Part shown: positions 1 to 9,204 of the stretch, piece by piece
Position numbering within the stretch: position 1 is the first letter of the stretch
Layout: each line of letters opens with the position of its first letter
Assembly (NCBI RefSeq): GCF_030580995.1
Contig: NZ_JAUQSZ010000003.1
Coordinates: forward strand, 62,001 to 126,000
DNA from: Sphingomonas immobilis
GTDB lineage: Bacteria > Pseudomonadota > Alphaproteobacteria > Sphingomonadales > Sphingomonadaceae
Direction: 5' to 3'
Length of the DNA: 64,000 bases
Notes under the pieces: generated by a model
What the model was told of the DNA's origin: nothing
What the model saw: only the letters and a program-made list of their open reading frames with translations
Databases searched by the model: none
Made by a program: the position numbers and the translations under genes

Positions 1-1717
1 CCTCCGGCGATCCCGTTGGCACCATAGGACGAAGTTCGGGCACCTCTTCATTTTCTGCGGCCAGCCTTTCGCTGCGGGGCACCAACATCTCTACAGTCGT
101 GCCTACGCCAAGTTGCGATTGGATCCGCACGCGACCGGCCGACTGATCGATAAAACCGTAGATTTGCGACAGTCCAAGCCCGGTGCCGCGCCCGACTTCC
201 TTGGTTGTGAAGAATGGCTCGAAAGCCCGACGGATCGTTTCGGCGGACATGCCCTCGCCATTGTCGATGATCCGTATGCGCACATAATCCCCGGCGGAAA
301 GGTCGACGCGAGCCGCTTGTGAAGAAGACAAATTCACGTTTGCGGTTGCGATGATCAATTCGCCGCCTGTCGGCATCGCGTCGCGGGCGTTCGCCGCCAG
401 ATTGACGATCGCATTCTCAAACTGACCGCGATCAATGAGGACGCACCAGACGAGATCCTCGAAGTCGAACCGAAGTCGGACCGTCTCGTCAAGCGTACGG
501 CTCAGTAAGGGCGCCATGGACTTTAGCAGATGATTGACGTTGGTGACGACAGGTTCGAGCTTCTGGCGCCGTGAGAATGCGAGCAATCTTCGTGTGAGCT
601 CGGCGGCGCGATTGGCCCCGTCCATTGCATTGTCGATATAACGATCGACGTCGTCCCGGCCGCTCGCGCGGCGTCGCCGCGCCAGGTCGAGGCTGCCGAT
701 GACAATCGCCAGCATGTTGTTGAAGTCGTGCGCGATTCCGCCGGTCATCTTACCGACCGCCTCGAGGCGGAGCGCCTGCTGCACGCGTTCGTCGGCTTTG
801 CGCTGCGCCACCATCACGCGCATCAGCGTCCAGACGAGTCCGACCGCAAGCGCGATGCTGATGACCAGCGCGACGGTCGACGCGAAGTTGGACCACCACA
901 AGGGCGTATCGAAGCGCGCCTTCGGCACAGCGACATGCGTTGACCATCCGGTGATCCGGGATGTCGAGAACGCCGTGTAATTCGCGAGACCTTCGAAGGT
1001 GACGCCCTGATAGATACCGCGCTGACCGCCCCGGATGGCGTCGAGCACGAAATGTGTGGCAGGTTTGCCGACACGGTCCGCGAAATTTTGCGTGCGGGCA
1101 ATGAACCTGCCCGACCCGTCGACGATCGCGCTTGTGCCCTCGGCCGGCGCGCGCGCGATTAGTTCCTTCTGAAAGATCGCAGGATCAAGGATGATCCTCA
1201 TGACGTATCGGATCGCGCCATTGCGCCGAACCGGCGCGTCGACGGCGATACACGGACAGCCTTCACCCGACCTCGTGATGCTTTCGAACGCGAGTGGCGC
1301 CGTTGCCAGGCGCTTGACGATCGCCGGATCGACTCGGAAGGGCTTACGCTCGCCAAAGGGCCGGCGAAGGTCGAATATTTCCTGACCGCTCTGCGTGTCG
1401 ATCAGACGGACCGACTTCCAGTCGTAGTTGAGCGCCCGCAACTCCTGCGCCCTTACATAGGCACCAGCCCAATCGTCGCGCTTTACGGTTGCGGCGCTCG
1501 CGAGGGCCAGCGCCGAGGCGCGCGTCCGCTGCATGTTGCCATCGAGCTCGGCCATAATGGCATCGGCCTTGGCGAGCGTCGCGGTCTCGAGCGATTGACG
1601 CTCCGCCCGGTACCCAAACCCGAATTGTAAGGCGACGAAGATCAGCGACGGCAGCAGGATGGCCGCAACGAGCAACGTGAGAGTGATTTTGTTCGCTGTC
1701 ACGGTCTTGTCGGCCAT
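1..1717 (-). CDS. Membrane sensor histidine kinase (5' part; runs off the left edge)
   Basis: A membrane-bound sensor kinase that would autophosphorylate on His in response to a periplasmic signal. Residues ~11-30 form a first membrane helix, ~31-280 a periplasmic sensor of cache-like layout, and ~280-302 a second helix. A HisKA H-box with core GGIAHDFNNML lies near residue 327. HATPase boxes follow: NLAANARDAMPTGG (N), NGEGMSAET (G1) and GRGTGLGLSQIYGF (G2). The frame is open to base 1, where the catalytic domain has just ended, so a C-terminal receiver domain (hybrid kinase) may lie outside the window. The ATG at 1717 is chosen because the charged start MADKTVTANK leads directly into the first helix. 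The ligand and partner regulator cannot be told. Confidence 0.85.
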   Translation of the reverse strand, partial: MADKTVTANKITLTLLVAAILLPSLIFVALQFGFGYRAERQSLETATLAKADAIMAELDGNMQRTRASALALASAATVKRDDWAGAYVRAQELRALNYDWKSVRLIDTQSGQEIFDLRRPFGERKPFRVDPAIVKRLATAPLAFESITRSGEGCPCIAVDAPVRRNGAIRYVMRIILDPAIFQKELIARAPAEGTSAIVDGSGRFIARTQNFADRVGKPATHFVLDAIRGGQRGIYQGVTFEGLANYTAFSTSRITGWSTHVAVPKARFDTPLWWSNFASTVALVISIALAVGLVWTLMRVMVAQRKADERVQQALRLEAVGKMTGGIAHDFNNMLAIVIGSLDLARRRRASGRDDVDRYIDNAMDGANRAAELTRRLLAFSRRQKLEPVVTNVNHLLKSMAPLLSRTLDETVRLRFDFEDLVWCVLIDRGQFENAIVNLAANARDAMPTGGELIIATANVNLSSSQAARVDLSAGDYVRIRIIDNGEGMSAETIRRAFEPFFTTKEVGRGTGLGLSQIYGFIDQSAGRVRIQSQLGVGTTVEMLVPRSERLAAENEEVPELRPMVPTGSPE

Positions 1718-2119
1718 GACTACTTTTCGCGTTGCGGCGTGCAAACGGCAAGGCGAAAGCTTGATGAGAGTAGGGCAGCTTTTGAGAACGCTAAGCGATT
1801 GTGCGAACGGCCGTATATGGGGTGCCCAGCCGACAGGCAGCAAATACCAGAAACTGCCAAGCGACTCTTGGGCCATGAGCTGCCTGACGGCTTCCACGCG
1901 CTCACTTGTATGAAGCAGCCCGGTGCGGCGGCCTGAATACGACGGTTTACCCTGAACGAGTCAATTTGCGCAGCGGCTTGTGCGCCGCCACTTCGAACGT
2001 CAATCAAGTGTTTAGCCGCAATTGCATCGTGTTGCGCGGGATGCCGTAGCGCTCTGCAACATAAGCAGCGCCTGCTATTTGCTTGGAAAATACTGCCCTC
2101 GAGATGGATGGGCATAGCG
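1718..2119. other. Spacer without a supported gene
   Basis: I see no convincing gene here. The left end of the broken repeat protein at 2120-3242 may extend slightly into this stretch in a shifted frame. Confidence 0.5.
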
Positions 2120-3242
2120 GCAGCCATCAACTTATTCGGCGTCAACACCGCCTCTTGCGGCGTCATTCCCCTGCCGAACGCCTAGGCAAACGGTCGCGAC
2201 AGGCACGGCGTAAGCAGACGCGAGCGCGTAGAGGCCACAATACGTGACGCCTTCTACGATAACCGCCTGGGCCTCGCGCTTTGCCTGCGCTGCCAACCGC
2301 TTGGTATTGCGCGCCTGCTCGACCGACGCCTGACGGTCGGCGCGGTCGACCCAAAAGAAATTGGCGGGGCCATAAGAACGGGTCCTATCGGTACGCTCGA
2401 AGTCGCAATTAGGCCGGTCGCCGCCGACATCGGCGGCGAAGGCAGGAAAATCTGCCCAGCGCGGATCGCAACCCTGGATGCTGCTGGCTGCGCGTGCGCG
2501 CACCCCGACCCAGCACTCATGGAGCGGCGTCCCGGTCTAACCATGACTGCGATTTGTTGGAAAAGCTTTCAGCGCGAACCTGGTAACGAGAGCGAAATTG
2601 TCGGGGTCGAACGGCTGGGTGCGGTCCGGCCGCATCAGGATGATCCCCGTCTTGACCCCTGCTCCGACGGCCGCGCGGAAAATAGGATAATCTAGCCATG
2701 CCTGATCGATCTCGAACCCCTGCCGGCGGGCAACATTCTTCATCGACTGCCAGCGTTTATAGACGGGGATGCGATGATCGTCATGAGGGCATGCTTGGTA
2801 CCGTGTAGGCCGACTAGTCGGCTGAGGTCCGCCTGCGTGCCCAGTCAAAGTTAGCCGGCCCCAGGCCTGATGCCAGTCTTTGGGGATCATGACCGCGCAG
2901 TGGCTGCAGCTCGCCGCGATGTCGGCCTCGAAGCGATCGAAGTCGCGCCATTCCTCGACGGCACCGCGGTCGTCAGGCTTTTCGGCCCGGCACAGCATGG
3001 TCCGCCAGCGCCGGCAATGGAGTGTACTGACCTTGGGGTGATCGACGAACGAGGCGGGCTGGATTTCGAAGTCGTCGGGGCCCCACGGTTTGGTTCGGTC
3101 CTTGCGGACGGGGCGGTCCTCGCGTGAGCGTTGCGAGATCGGCCGCGAAGCGCTCCCAGTCCTGCCAGCCGGCGCCCAACTCCGAGGAGGCATTGTTCCG
3201 CATCGCGCGCCAGCGGCTCCACAAAAAGGTGCCGGCGACATT
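2120..3242 (-). pseudogene. Broken phage-like protein with four tandem repeats
   Basis: Four copies of one module can be followed on the minus strand. Each has an RW..M-type opening, then W.DF..F.AD (GWQDWERFAADL, EWRDFDRFEADI, AWLDYPIFRAAV, RWADFPAFAADV), then a stretch resembling the DRIDN-GNYEPxNCRW segment of phage HNH-type proteins (FERTDRTRSYGPANFFWV in copy 4). The last copy ends in a segment like the sla.WA...G...I..R...GMsPeeAl tail of such proteins. The frame breaks near 3100, meets an in-frame TAG at 2537-2539 between copies 3 and 4, and shifts again near 2163. The 5' end is joined to an IS6 transposase fragment. Function unknown; the protein is certainly not made intact. Confidence 0.6.
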
Positions 3243-3484
3243 CCGCGCATTCGCAAGACGCGCTGCCGACGGATATCACAGGCGAACATCGGACCGAACC
3301 TGTTCCACCACATCCGTACAGTTTCATGAATGATGTCGATGCCGCGCTCGAACAGCAGATCCTCCACATTCCGCGACGACAGCGGGAAGCGAACGCCAAT
3401 CATCATCACGAGGCGGTTCACCTCGGGTGATGAGCTTAAACGCCGAAACGGACTGGGTGGTAGGGCTTGAGATTTGCGGCTCAT
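3243..3484 (-). pseudogene. IS6-family transposase, N-terminal fragment
   Basis: The first ~80 residues match the start of IS6-family DDE transposases: a PPEVI-like opening (SSPEVNRLVMMIGVRFPLS), then RNVEDLLFERGIDI.HETVR and WWNRFGPMFA, ending at the RRQRV.RMRG point where the catalytic domain should begin. The frame then runs into an unrelated repeat protein, so the whole DDE domain is gone. This is a truncated insertion-sequence scar. Confidence 0.75.
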
Positions 3485-4051
3485 CCGATCCCGGCATCAT
3501 CGAACACCGCTGTGTGCCACGTTGCTTTGACAGCGCCCGATCGAGGCTTGGCGTTTGCTTCCAAATGATATACAGACTGAATAGTCCCGAAAGGGGGGCA
3601 CCGTTGCTGCAGCGACTTTCCGGCCGGTTGATCTGGAGCGTCGTTCTCCTGCGACCGCCGCTCTGAATGTTGAAGCGCTCGCTTCAGCGAAGTTCGAAGG
3701 CATGGCGTAGTTGCTGAGAGCTCGAAGCTCTGCCCGCGCTGGAACCGGGGGACGTGCGCGAGCAGAGCGAGCAAAAGGCCATACATCCGACCTGCTGCCC
3801 TTCTGTGCGATATTGGTTAAATTTTTGTCACCGAAGCAGCGATGCCCGAGCCGTCGCACATCGCCAATGCTCGCGCCCTTGAGCAATGGGCTGGCGATCT
3901 GCACGACCGTGCGGCCGACATATCTGACCCGTCGCGGTGAATTGCTCGATCCGACGCGCTGACAGCCGAAGGCGAGCGCATCGCTGGTGCGGTGCGCGCT
4001 GTGTTCCGGTGAAGTAGAGCTTACCGGCTGCTGATTATGCGGCGGTGATTG
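3485..4051. other. Accessory spacer, no intact gene
   Basis: No complete gene is supported. A 36-codon plus-strand reading starting MPEPSHIANARALEQW at 3841-3951 has a coding look but ends at TGA, and in-frame codons continue to about 4013. It may be the remnant of a small phage-type protein. Confidence 0.4.
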
Positions 4052-4375
4052 TCAGTCTTCGGCATATCCGCGGCGCAGCTTTGCGACCCGATCTCGGAGA
4101 TCGTTCCAGCTGATATCGACTGGCGCGTGAGGCACGTCTCTCATGGCAAGTGTCAAATGTAGACCGGCAGATCCCGTGTCGCTCCGCCAAATGGCTTTGA
4201 TCGCCCTTAGTATCTGATCCTTCGCAAAATCTTGGCGAGGGGCTTTGCTGAGAACGTCGATCATGTTTTCCAGTAGGGCCGGTGCATGCGCGCGTCGCTC
4301 AGGTTCGTCGCGGTTTGCCACCCAAAGGTGAAGCGCGTCCTCAGCCGCGCTTCGCGCTCGTAAATTGTCTTCCAT
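4052..4375 (-). CDS. Hypothetical protein, 107 aa
   Basis: Not recognised. The ATG at 4375 is preferred over a longer reading because GGAGGGGG lies directly upstream. The product is soluble and mostly helical, with a charged first half (MEDNLRARSAAEDAL) and a basic end (RDRVAKLRRGYAED). It sits alone between degraded mobile DNA and a truncated HNH gene, so it may be cargo of the same accessory segment. Confidence 0.5.
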   Translation of the reverse strand: MEDNLRARSAAEDALHLWVANRDEPERRAHAPALLENMIDVLSKAPRQDFAKDQILRAIKAIWRSDTGSAGLHLTLAMRDVPHAPVDISWNDLRDRVAKLRRGYAED

Positions 4376-4586
4376 GCCCCCTCCGTCATGAAATCTTGCT
4401 GCGTGATCAACACGATGCGGTTTAATCCGGTTGCATGCAGTTGCGACGATTCGCAATCAGTTCGCATCGGTTCGTCGTCACAACCGTTCACGCCCTAACG
4501 TCCGACCGTCCGGGACGACCCGGTAGGCCCGCCTCGGTACCGCCTCCCGGCCTACCGAAGCGGCGAGGTTTAGCTCGGAGGCGCGT

Positions 4587-4790
4587 ATGGCCAAGACATG
4601 GCAGCGTAATTGGCTTGATAATCGCATCCGTGGCCGAGCAGGCCAAGTTGCACGCAAGGGCCGTCTCGCCCGCACCAACGGCTTGTGCGAGCACTGCACC
4701 AAGGCGGGGCGGGTGACTCTCGCGACCAAAGGCGATCACATCAAGTCGCTGGCGCATGGCGGCGAGGACGTCGCCGACAACACGGGGCAG
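4587..4790 (+). pseudogene. HNH endonuclease, truncated
   Basis: The N-terminal two thirds of a phage-type HNH nuclease. A basic start (MAKTWQRNWLDNRIRG) leads to a CEHC zinc-knuckle half-site and the HNH core GDHIKSLAHGGEDVADN. The expected NLC..CH..KT ending is missing; after DN the sequence changes to unrelated coding DNA. Such small HNH proteins usually sit beside terminase genes in prophages, so this is probably a prophage scar. The frame stays open to 4876 but the extension is not homologous. Confidence 0.65.
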
Positions 4791-4911
4791 CACCGGCGAC
4801 GATCCGGCGTTCACGCGCGCGCTCGTGCTGGCGCGGCTGCCGCTCTACATGTGGACCAAGCCGGATGGGCATAGTCTGGCGGTGCTGACGGCGGCACGGG
4901 CGATCGTCTGA
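4791..4911 (+). pseudogene. C-terminal gene fragment, unrecognised
   Basis: Directly after the HNH break a second frame reads TGDDPAFTRALVLARLP, then YMWTKPDGHSLAVLTAARA, and ends in TGA at 4909-4911. It has no start codon and sphingomonad-like codon use, so it looks like the tail of another gene joined by deletion. Function unknown. Confidence 0.35.
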
Positions 4912-4978
4912 TCCGGGCAGGCCTGCATGCGTTTAAATCGCGTGACTCAAAAACTAGAATATTTCTATCCGAATGCGC

Positions 4979-5146
4979 TCAATGGAAGATCGCGGTCGCA
5001 GAGTGAATCAGGGCTGCCCAAAGCACTAGCGATGCGGGGGCCGCCAGCAGGATTCCGTGAGCGCCAAACGGATGGCGTCGGGCGCGAGGGACGTGCGAAC
5101 TGAAAGCGGTGGGACTTGGCGACACCGCGCCAGTTGGCTTTGCCAC
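4979..5146 (-). CDS. Small single-pass membrane protein, 55 aa
   Basis: A 55-codon gene starting at GTG 5146, chosen because AGGAGAG lies five bases upstream. A polar, basic first half (HVPRARRHPFGAHG) is followed by one hydrophobic helix, GILLAAPASLVLWAALIHSA, near the C-terminus. The family was not recognised. Small proteins of this layout are common in sphingomonads. Confidence 0.5.
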   Translation of the reverse strand: MAKPTGAVSPSPTAFSSHVPRARRHPFGAHGILLAAPASLVLWAALIHSATAIFH

Positions 5147-5396
5147 TTTCTCTCTCCTAGACCGATTCACCGTTTCTCCCGTTGACAGCTCCCCACATTC
5201 TATTTGTTTTGCAACGGTTTTTTCTTTTGAGCATGGCGCACTTTCAGTGCGCCGCAGCGCAGGCACCGCGAGACGGTGGTGCCCGCGCGCGCAGTTTCCT
5301 TGGTAATCCAGCGATGTATCCCGAACTGGCAGAAAAAAATCATCCGTCGACCCCTGTCGCACCGCAGCGCTTCGAAGGCAGAATAGTTCCTGCCGG

Positions 5397-5686
5397 TCAG
5401 CGGGGCGGGTCGAACTCAGGCTGCTCGCCGAGCGCCGCGTCGATCATGGCACTCCGATCACGGATCGCTGTCACGCTTTTCTGGCCACTGCCGAGCCACG
5501 CGGCTTTCATCGCTTCGGTAGGCTCGCGCATCGCCTCGATGATGGCGCGCGCTTCCACAACATGTACCTGCCAGCCAAACCACGTCAGCCAGGTAACGTG
5601 ACCTTCGCCGATGCAGACTTCATCCGGGTCTCGCCATTCGAGCCTGCAGATTTCGGGTGCAACCTTTCGATCATCGTTTTAAGCAT
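5397..5686 (-). pseudogene. Frameshifted hypothetical (phage-like)
   Basis: An ATG at 5686 starts MLKTMIERLHPK, but this frame soon stops. The coding signal moves to another frame reading PEICRLEWRDPDEVC, then GHVTWLTWFGWQVHVVEA, and ends FDPPR at 5397. One indel near 5650 explains this. The protein is not recognised, and its neighbours are prophage scraps. Confidence 0.45.
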
Positions 5687-5721
5687 GGATCTCCTTGACG
5701 CAGTAGAAGCGTTTTAAAACT

Positions 5722-6390
5722 TCAGGCCAAAGACAACGCTTGATCCTTACGCCTTGCCCGCCGAACGGCGCTGCCGATGAAACCGAATCCACTAATCATC
5801 ATCGCCCATGATGCTGGTTCTGGCGCAATGGCAGCTGCGAATACGGCCGAAAATTGAAGATCGTAATTATTAGCAAAAGTGTTTACTACCGCGCCCTCAG
5901 GATTGCCGCTGCTGCCGAGGTTGAAGTAACTGCCGCCGGAGTAATATTCCCCCGTATTTCCCACGTTGATAGCCCGAAACGTGACGGTGCTTGAGCCCGG
6001 ATTTGCTGAGTAGGGCGTAATAGCAAAGGCGTAAGTATCACCGGCAGTGGTGGCGACGTTGATGTTGTTTAACGTCAACGTACCAGATGCGAGCGGATTA
6101 AATTGGGTGAGATATAGCTGCTGGCCAATCGTAGAAGTCGCAGCGTTGTAATCATAAACGCCAAAGCTGTAGGTGCTTGCCGGATCGCCACTGAGCACCT
6201 GCAAGGACACAGTTTGGAGCGACTGACCCGGCGACGTTATGGATTGACCTAATGCAAGGTCTGGCCTCGCCACCAAGAGCGATCCACCTTGGCCGTTTCC
6301 GGTGCCAATAGTCGTTGTTTGTGCTTTGGCCGGGACCACAGAAATCAACAAAAGCAGGCTCGCTGCACCAATTAGTCGCGTCAACGCCAT
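5722..6390 (-). CDS. PEPxxWA-CTERM sorted surface protein
   Basis: A 222-residue exported protein. A signal peptide (residues 1-23, ending PAKAQ) is followed by a beta-rich Ser/Thr/Gly domain. The tail is PEPASWAMMISGFGFIGSAV plus a basic RRARRK end. This is the PEPxxWA-CTERM signal found in sphingomonads, which an exosortase system recognises and cleaves. No exosortase is encoded in the window. The bulk resembles secreted choice-of-anchor domains of unknown role, probably associated with the cell surface or exopolysaccharide. Confidence 0.85.
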   Translation of the reverse strand: MALTRLIGAASLLLLISVVPAKAQTTTIGTGNGQGGSLLVARPDLALGQSITSPGQSLQTVSLQVLSGDPASTYSFGVYDYNAATSTIGQQLYLTQFNPLASGTLTLNNINVATTAGDTYAFAITPYSANPGSSTVTFRAINVGNTGEYYSGGSYFNLGSSGNPEGAVVNTFANNYDLQFSAVFAAAIAPEPASWAMMISGFGFIGSAVRRARRKDQALSLA

Positions 6391-6535
6391 TGCTCGAGTC
6401 CCCCAGTTCGTTTGTGGCTACATAGGTTTACCGACCTGGGAACCCCAGCAGAATCTTTGCGGTAAGCTTTAGTGCGGGCTGATGTAAGTGGTCGGTCCAC
6501 CCACCGCGCTCAAAGCCAAATCCCTCCTGCGCAGA

Positions 6536-6688
6536 CTAACGGCCACGACGACTGAGCCAGCGCCGCCAGCCCCGACGCTTCCGAATACCCTGATCCAAAC
6601 CATAGCTATGCGGCGTGATCTGCGACCAGAGCATTATCCCGCACAGCGCGGAGAAGAGTATCAGAACGGCAAAAAGCCCGTACATCAT
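6536..6688 (-). CDS. Possible small membrane protein, 50 aa
   Basis: A 50-codon reading from ATG 6688. One hydrophobic helix (GLFAVLILFSALCGIMLW) is followed by a strongly basic end (RKRRGWRRWLSRRGR), a positive-inside layout. It lies between two PEP-CTERM genes. There is no clear Shine-Dalgarno sequence and no recognised family, so it could be a chance reading. Confidence 0.3.
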   Translation of the reverse strand: MMYGLFAVLILFSALCGIMLWSQITPHSYGLDQGIRKRRGWRRWLSRRGR

Positions 6689-6783
6689 GTCATTGAAAAT
6701 CCCGCAACTCCTGAGCACCCCGTAATAAGCAGGCACTGCCAGCATCATCCGAAAACAGTGGCTATGTACCGCAGCCGGGCTCG

Positions 6784-7413
6784 TCAGGCGAGAGCAGTTG
6801 CTGTTCTTTTCCGTTGCCGCATCGCGCCGCCGACCAAGCCAAAGCCACCGATCATCATCGCCCAAGAGGCCGGCTCCGGCGCGGCGGCGATGCCACTGAC
6901 GCTGAACGCGGTATCTTGGGAGGTATTGGCGATGAACGCCAAGTTGGAACTGGTAGTGAAAAACACGTCACCGCCCGCATAGGGATTGCCAGCGCTGCCC
7001 GACGACAGGAAAGAGAAGTCGGTATACATGTAATAAGTTGAACCGCCGGTCAGCGAAACGGCCGGGTCGAAGGTGAAGATGCTGTTGTTGGCATTCGCGA
7101 TGGCGAGAAAATCCGGTGAGGCCGTCGAAGCCGCTAACCCATCCGGCGTGCCGGTATAGGGCGCGCTATAAAGTTAGAGGTTACCGGTCAGCAAACGCGA
7201 TGAAGCAGTCTGATCGAGAAAGGCGACCTGGATATTGTCATAGTTCGCACCCACCGAACCCGCCGTGAAGCTCTGACCTAGATAGGAGGTCGTGGAGCCC
7301 TATGCGGTTGTGCTTTGCGCGAGCGTGACACTCTGCGCGGCGACGGGGGCGGTATGCCCCACGGCCAGCGTCAATATGCCAAACGCCATAACCAGCCGCT
7401 GCTTCAATGTCAT
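6784..7413 (-). pseudogene. PEPxxWA-CTERM protein with two in-frame stops
   Basis: From ATG 7413 a single frame reads a signal peptide (ending APVAAQS), a secreted domain with GSTTSYLGQSFTAGSVG, and a PEPASWAMMIGGFGLVGGAM tail with a basic end at 6784. It is interrupted by TAG at 7300-7302 and TAA at 7174-7176 with no frameshift. The context of each stop suggests a lost TAT/TAC (Tyr) codon. The intact form would be 209 residues, similar in size to the neighbour at 5722-6390, which suggests a decayed paralogue. Confidence 0.75.
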
Positions 7414-7751
7414 CTTGTGCCCCCGTCCACCGACGCCCGCATCGATTCGAGCGCTTCCGCCAATGATTGGGGCCTTTGCGAGGAGGATCGCACTGACTTC
7501 GCGCAAGTGTCCTCGCTTCGAAGCGCGGGTGCGCTGTTTTACTGCCCAACTCAGTCCGAACCTCGCCCGCAACCTTATTAGCCGCCTGGCTCAGCGCCGC
7601 GATCGTCATCGGCGATAAATGCGTTTCCCGTGCTGGACGGCGGAACGTCGGCGCAAGGGAAACGCATTTCTCGTCGAGCCGCGTGTTGTCGTTCCACAGT
7701 CCGACTCGCACACATGATGCCATGCGCAGCGCCGGGAAACGCTGGCGCGGC
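7414..7751. other. Spacer without a supported gene
   Basis: No gene supported on either strand. It forms the upstream region of the broken PEP-CTERM gene, where any promoter for that gene would lie. Confidence 0.5.
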
Positions 7752-7943
7752 TTAGTCGTCCTCTTCCTCTTCATCGCTCTCGTCATCGCCGCCGTTCTCG
7801 ACATCTATGTCACGGCTAAATGTGAGCGTGACGATGTCGCCGTCTTCATCGAATTCGACCAGCTCAAATTTCTCGTCGGTTGCTACGTCGCGCACCACTT
7901 CGACCAGAGAGCGCGCCCTTGGAGAAAGGCTTTTAATATTCAT
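7752..7943 (-). CDS. Small acidic hypothetical protein, 63 aa
   Basis: From ATG 7943 (GAAGAGGGG upstream). The first half is mixed alpha/beta (ARSLVEVVRDVATDEKFELV) and the last 15 residues are almost all Asp/Glu (DDESDEEEEDD). Not recognised. The acidic tail could suit protein or metal binding, which is inference only. Confidence 0.5.
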   Translation of the reverse strand: MNIKSLSPRARSLVEVVRDVATDEKFELVEFDEDGDIVTLTFSRDIDVENGGDDESDEEEEDD

Positions 7944-8043
7944 GAGTTAGGCCCCTCTTCGTGTCCTGACCCGCCGCAACGAACTTTGGAAACGATGTAT
8001 CCGGCGAGCGCTTTGAAAATCTGCACGCTCGTGGCCCGAAGTA

Positions 8044-8127
8044 AGGCCAGGCCGAGAATGACGGGGGGCGCCGCCTCGGCCTGGCCTGCCACCGGAAAAA
8101 AGGTCGTCCCCCAAATCGGCTGGCAGC
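8044..8127 (+). repeat. Dispersed hairpin repeat, copy 1
   Basis: An ~84-bp element built on a 13-bp inverted repeat, AGGCCAGGCCGAG (8044-8056) with CTCGGCCTGGCCT (8075-8087), followed by CACCGGAAAAAAGGT and CCCAAATCGGCTGGCA. A second copy lies at 24928-25007. The stem differs between copies at paired positions (C-G here, T-A there), so pairing is conserved. It resembles a REP-type or transcribed hairpin element. Confidence 0.75.
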
Positions 8128-8187
8128 TTTCCAACAGTTGCGGCACACGATAGTTTCGAACGTCGCCCGGTGTGGGCAGGTGATCGA

Positions 8188-8517
8188 TTAGTCGCCTCTC
8201 TCTGCGCGGAGCCGCTCGATCTCTTTTTCCGCCGCTCCCTCGACACCCGCTACTTCATTACGCGCGCCTTTCATGGCGACGATCAGCTCGTCGATCTTAA
8301 GATGCAGCGCGTTGTCGCGGCGGCGCTGTTGATTGAGCACCATCTGGGTAAGGATGAAGCCGCCGATCGTCAACGCAGAAGCCAATGCTGCCTCGCCGCC
8401 GCCAAACACCAGCCATGCAACGCAGCCAACGAGGACTACCGCCTGGACGACGCTGTTTGCAGCAAAGTTCGAAACTGCGGTCGATGCTCGTTCAAGTGGA
8501 AGACGAAGCCAGTCCAT
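8188..8517 (-). CDS. Low-affinity iron permease family protein
   Basis: 109 residues. Two hydrophobic helices (VVQAVVLVGCVAWLVFG and LASALTIGGFILTQMVL) are followed by the family's polar segment QQRRRDNALHLKIDELI and a helical C-terminal tail. This matches the small bacterial proteins named after the yeast low-affinity iron permease (PF04120 type). Bacterial members are inner-membrane proteins with little direct evidence of iron transport, so the name reflects family rather than proven function. Confidence 0.75.
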   Translation of the reverse strand: MDWLRLPLERASTAVSNFAANSVVQAVVLVGCVAWLVFGGGEAALASALTIGGFILTQMVLNQQRRRDNALHLKIDELIVAMKGARNEVAGVEGAAEKEIERLRAERGD

Positions 8518-8652
8518 TATGTCAGAACGCGCTCAGCCGGGAGCCGGCTTATCCCGCCCAACAAAGTGTGTCCGCTTCTCACCGTAGAAAATCGCGAGAT
8601 TGGCGACGATAAGCTGACTAACCGTCGGCTGCCGGTCGCCTGCGATCTCAAG

Positions 8653-8901
8653 TCAACGTGCCGAAGCCTGCCGCTGACGCTCGGCATCCTGCCGCTGAGC
8701 CGCGGCTTCACGCGCCTTGTGCTTGTAGTAATAATGGCCAGCGACGCAGCCACCCATAGCACCCACCACGGCATGGTGATGGGCAAAGTGCCCGGCAACT
8801 CCGCCCGCGATAGCGCCTCGAATGCAGCCCTTCGCATGCACAGGGGATGCTGAGCTGGCAGCCAGACCGACGGTCGACACGATCATCGCGAGTTTCTTCA
8901 T
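8653..8901 (-). CDS. Small secreted Gly/His-rich protein (glycine-zipper type)
   Basis: 82 residues. A signal peptide (MKKLAMIVSTVGLAASSASP, cleavage near VHA) is followed by a Gly-rich helix, IRGAIAGGVAGHFAHHHAVV, of glycine-zipper character. The end is basic and Gln-rich. Similar proteins are found in the alphaproteobacterial envelope without a defined role. Confidence 0.6.
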   Translation of the reverse strand: MKKLAMIVSTVGLAASSASPVHAKGCIRGAIAGGVAGHFAHHHAVVGAMGGCVAGHYYYKHKAREAAAQRQDAERQRQASAR

Positions 8902-9074
8902 TGGTTGCTCCTTGGAAGGCTACCTGCGACAGACATAAACGCTGCTTTCCAAAGGCGGATCCATAGGCTCTCCGCTGCATTCACGCGCGCCCGCGATCGG
9001 TCGCGAAACGGCGTCTCAACCTAGGGACGATACATAAACTGGTCACCAATGGATTAGCCAAGGCGAGCAAAGTC

Positions 9075-9204
9075 ATGGAGAGCGAAAAAGAGGAGGCGCG
9101 GCGCAGAGCGTCGGAATGATGACCGTAGACGACATGTTGTCGAAGACCTGCCTTTCCCCGATCGTCGTAAACAAGATCGCCGAGCTGGAATGGATCGTCG
9201 GTAG
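9075..9204 (+). pseudogene. Possible decayed Arg-rich small ORF
   Basis: From ATG 9075 the reading MESEKEEARRRASE stops at once. One frame over, the sequence reads ERRNDDRRRHVVEDLPFPDR, followed by two more DRR/DRRAG units, to TAG at 9202. A single indel would join them into a small protein with periodic D-R-R motifs. It is the only coding-like signal between 8902 and 9393. Weak evidence. Confidence 0.25.
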
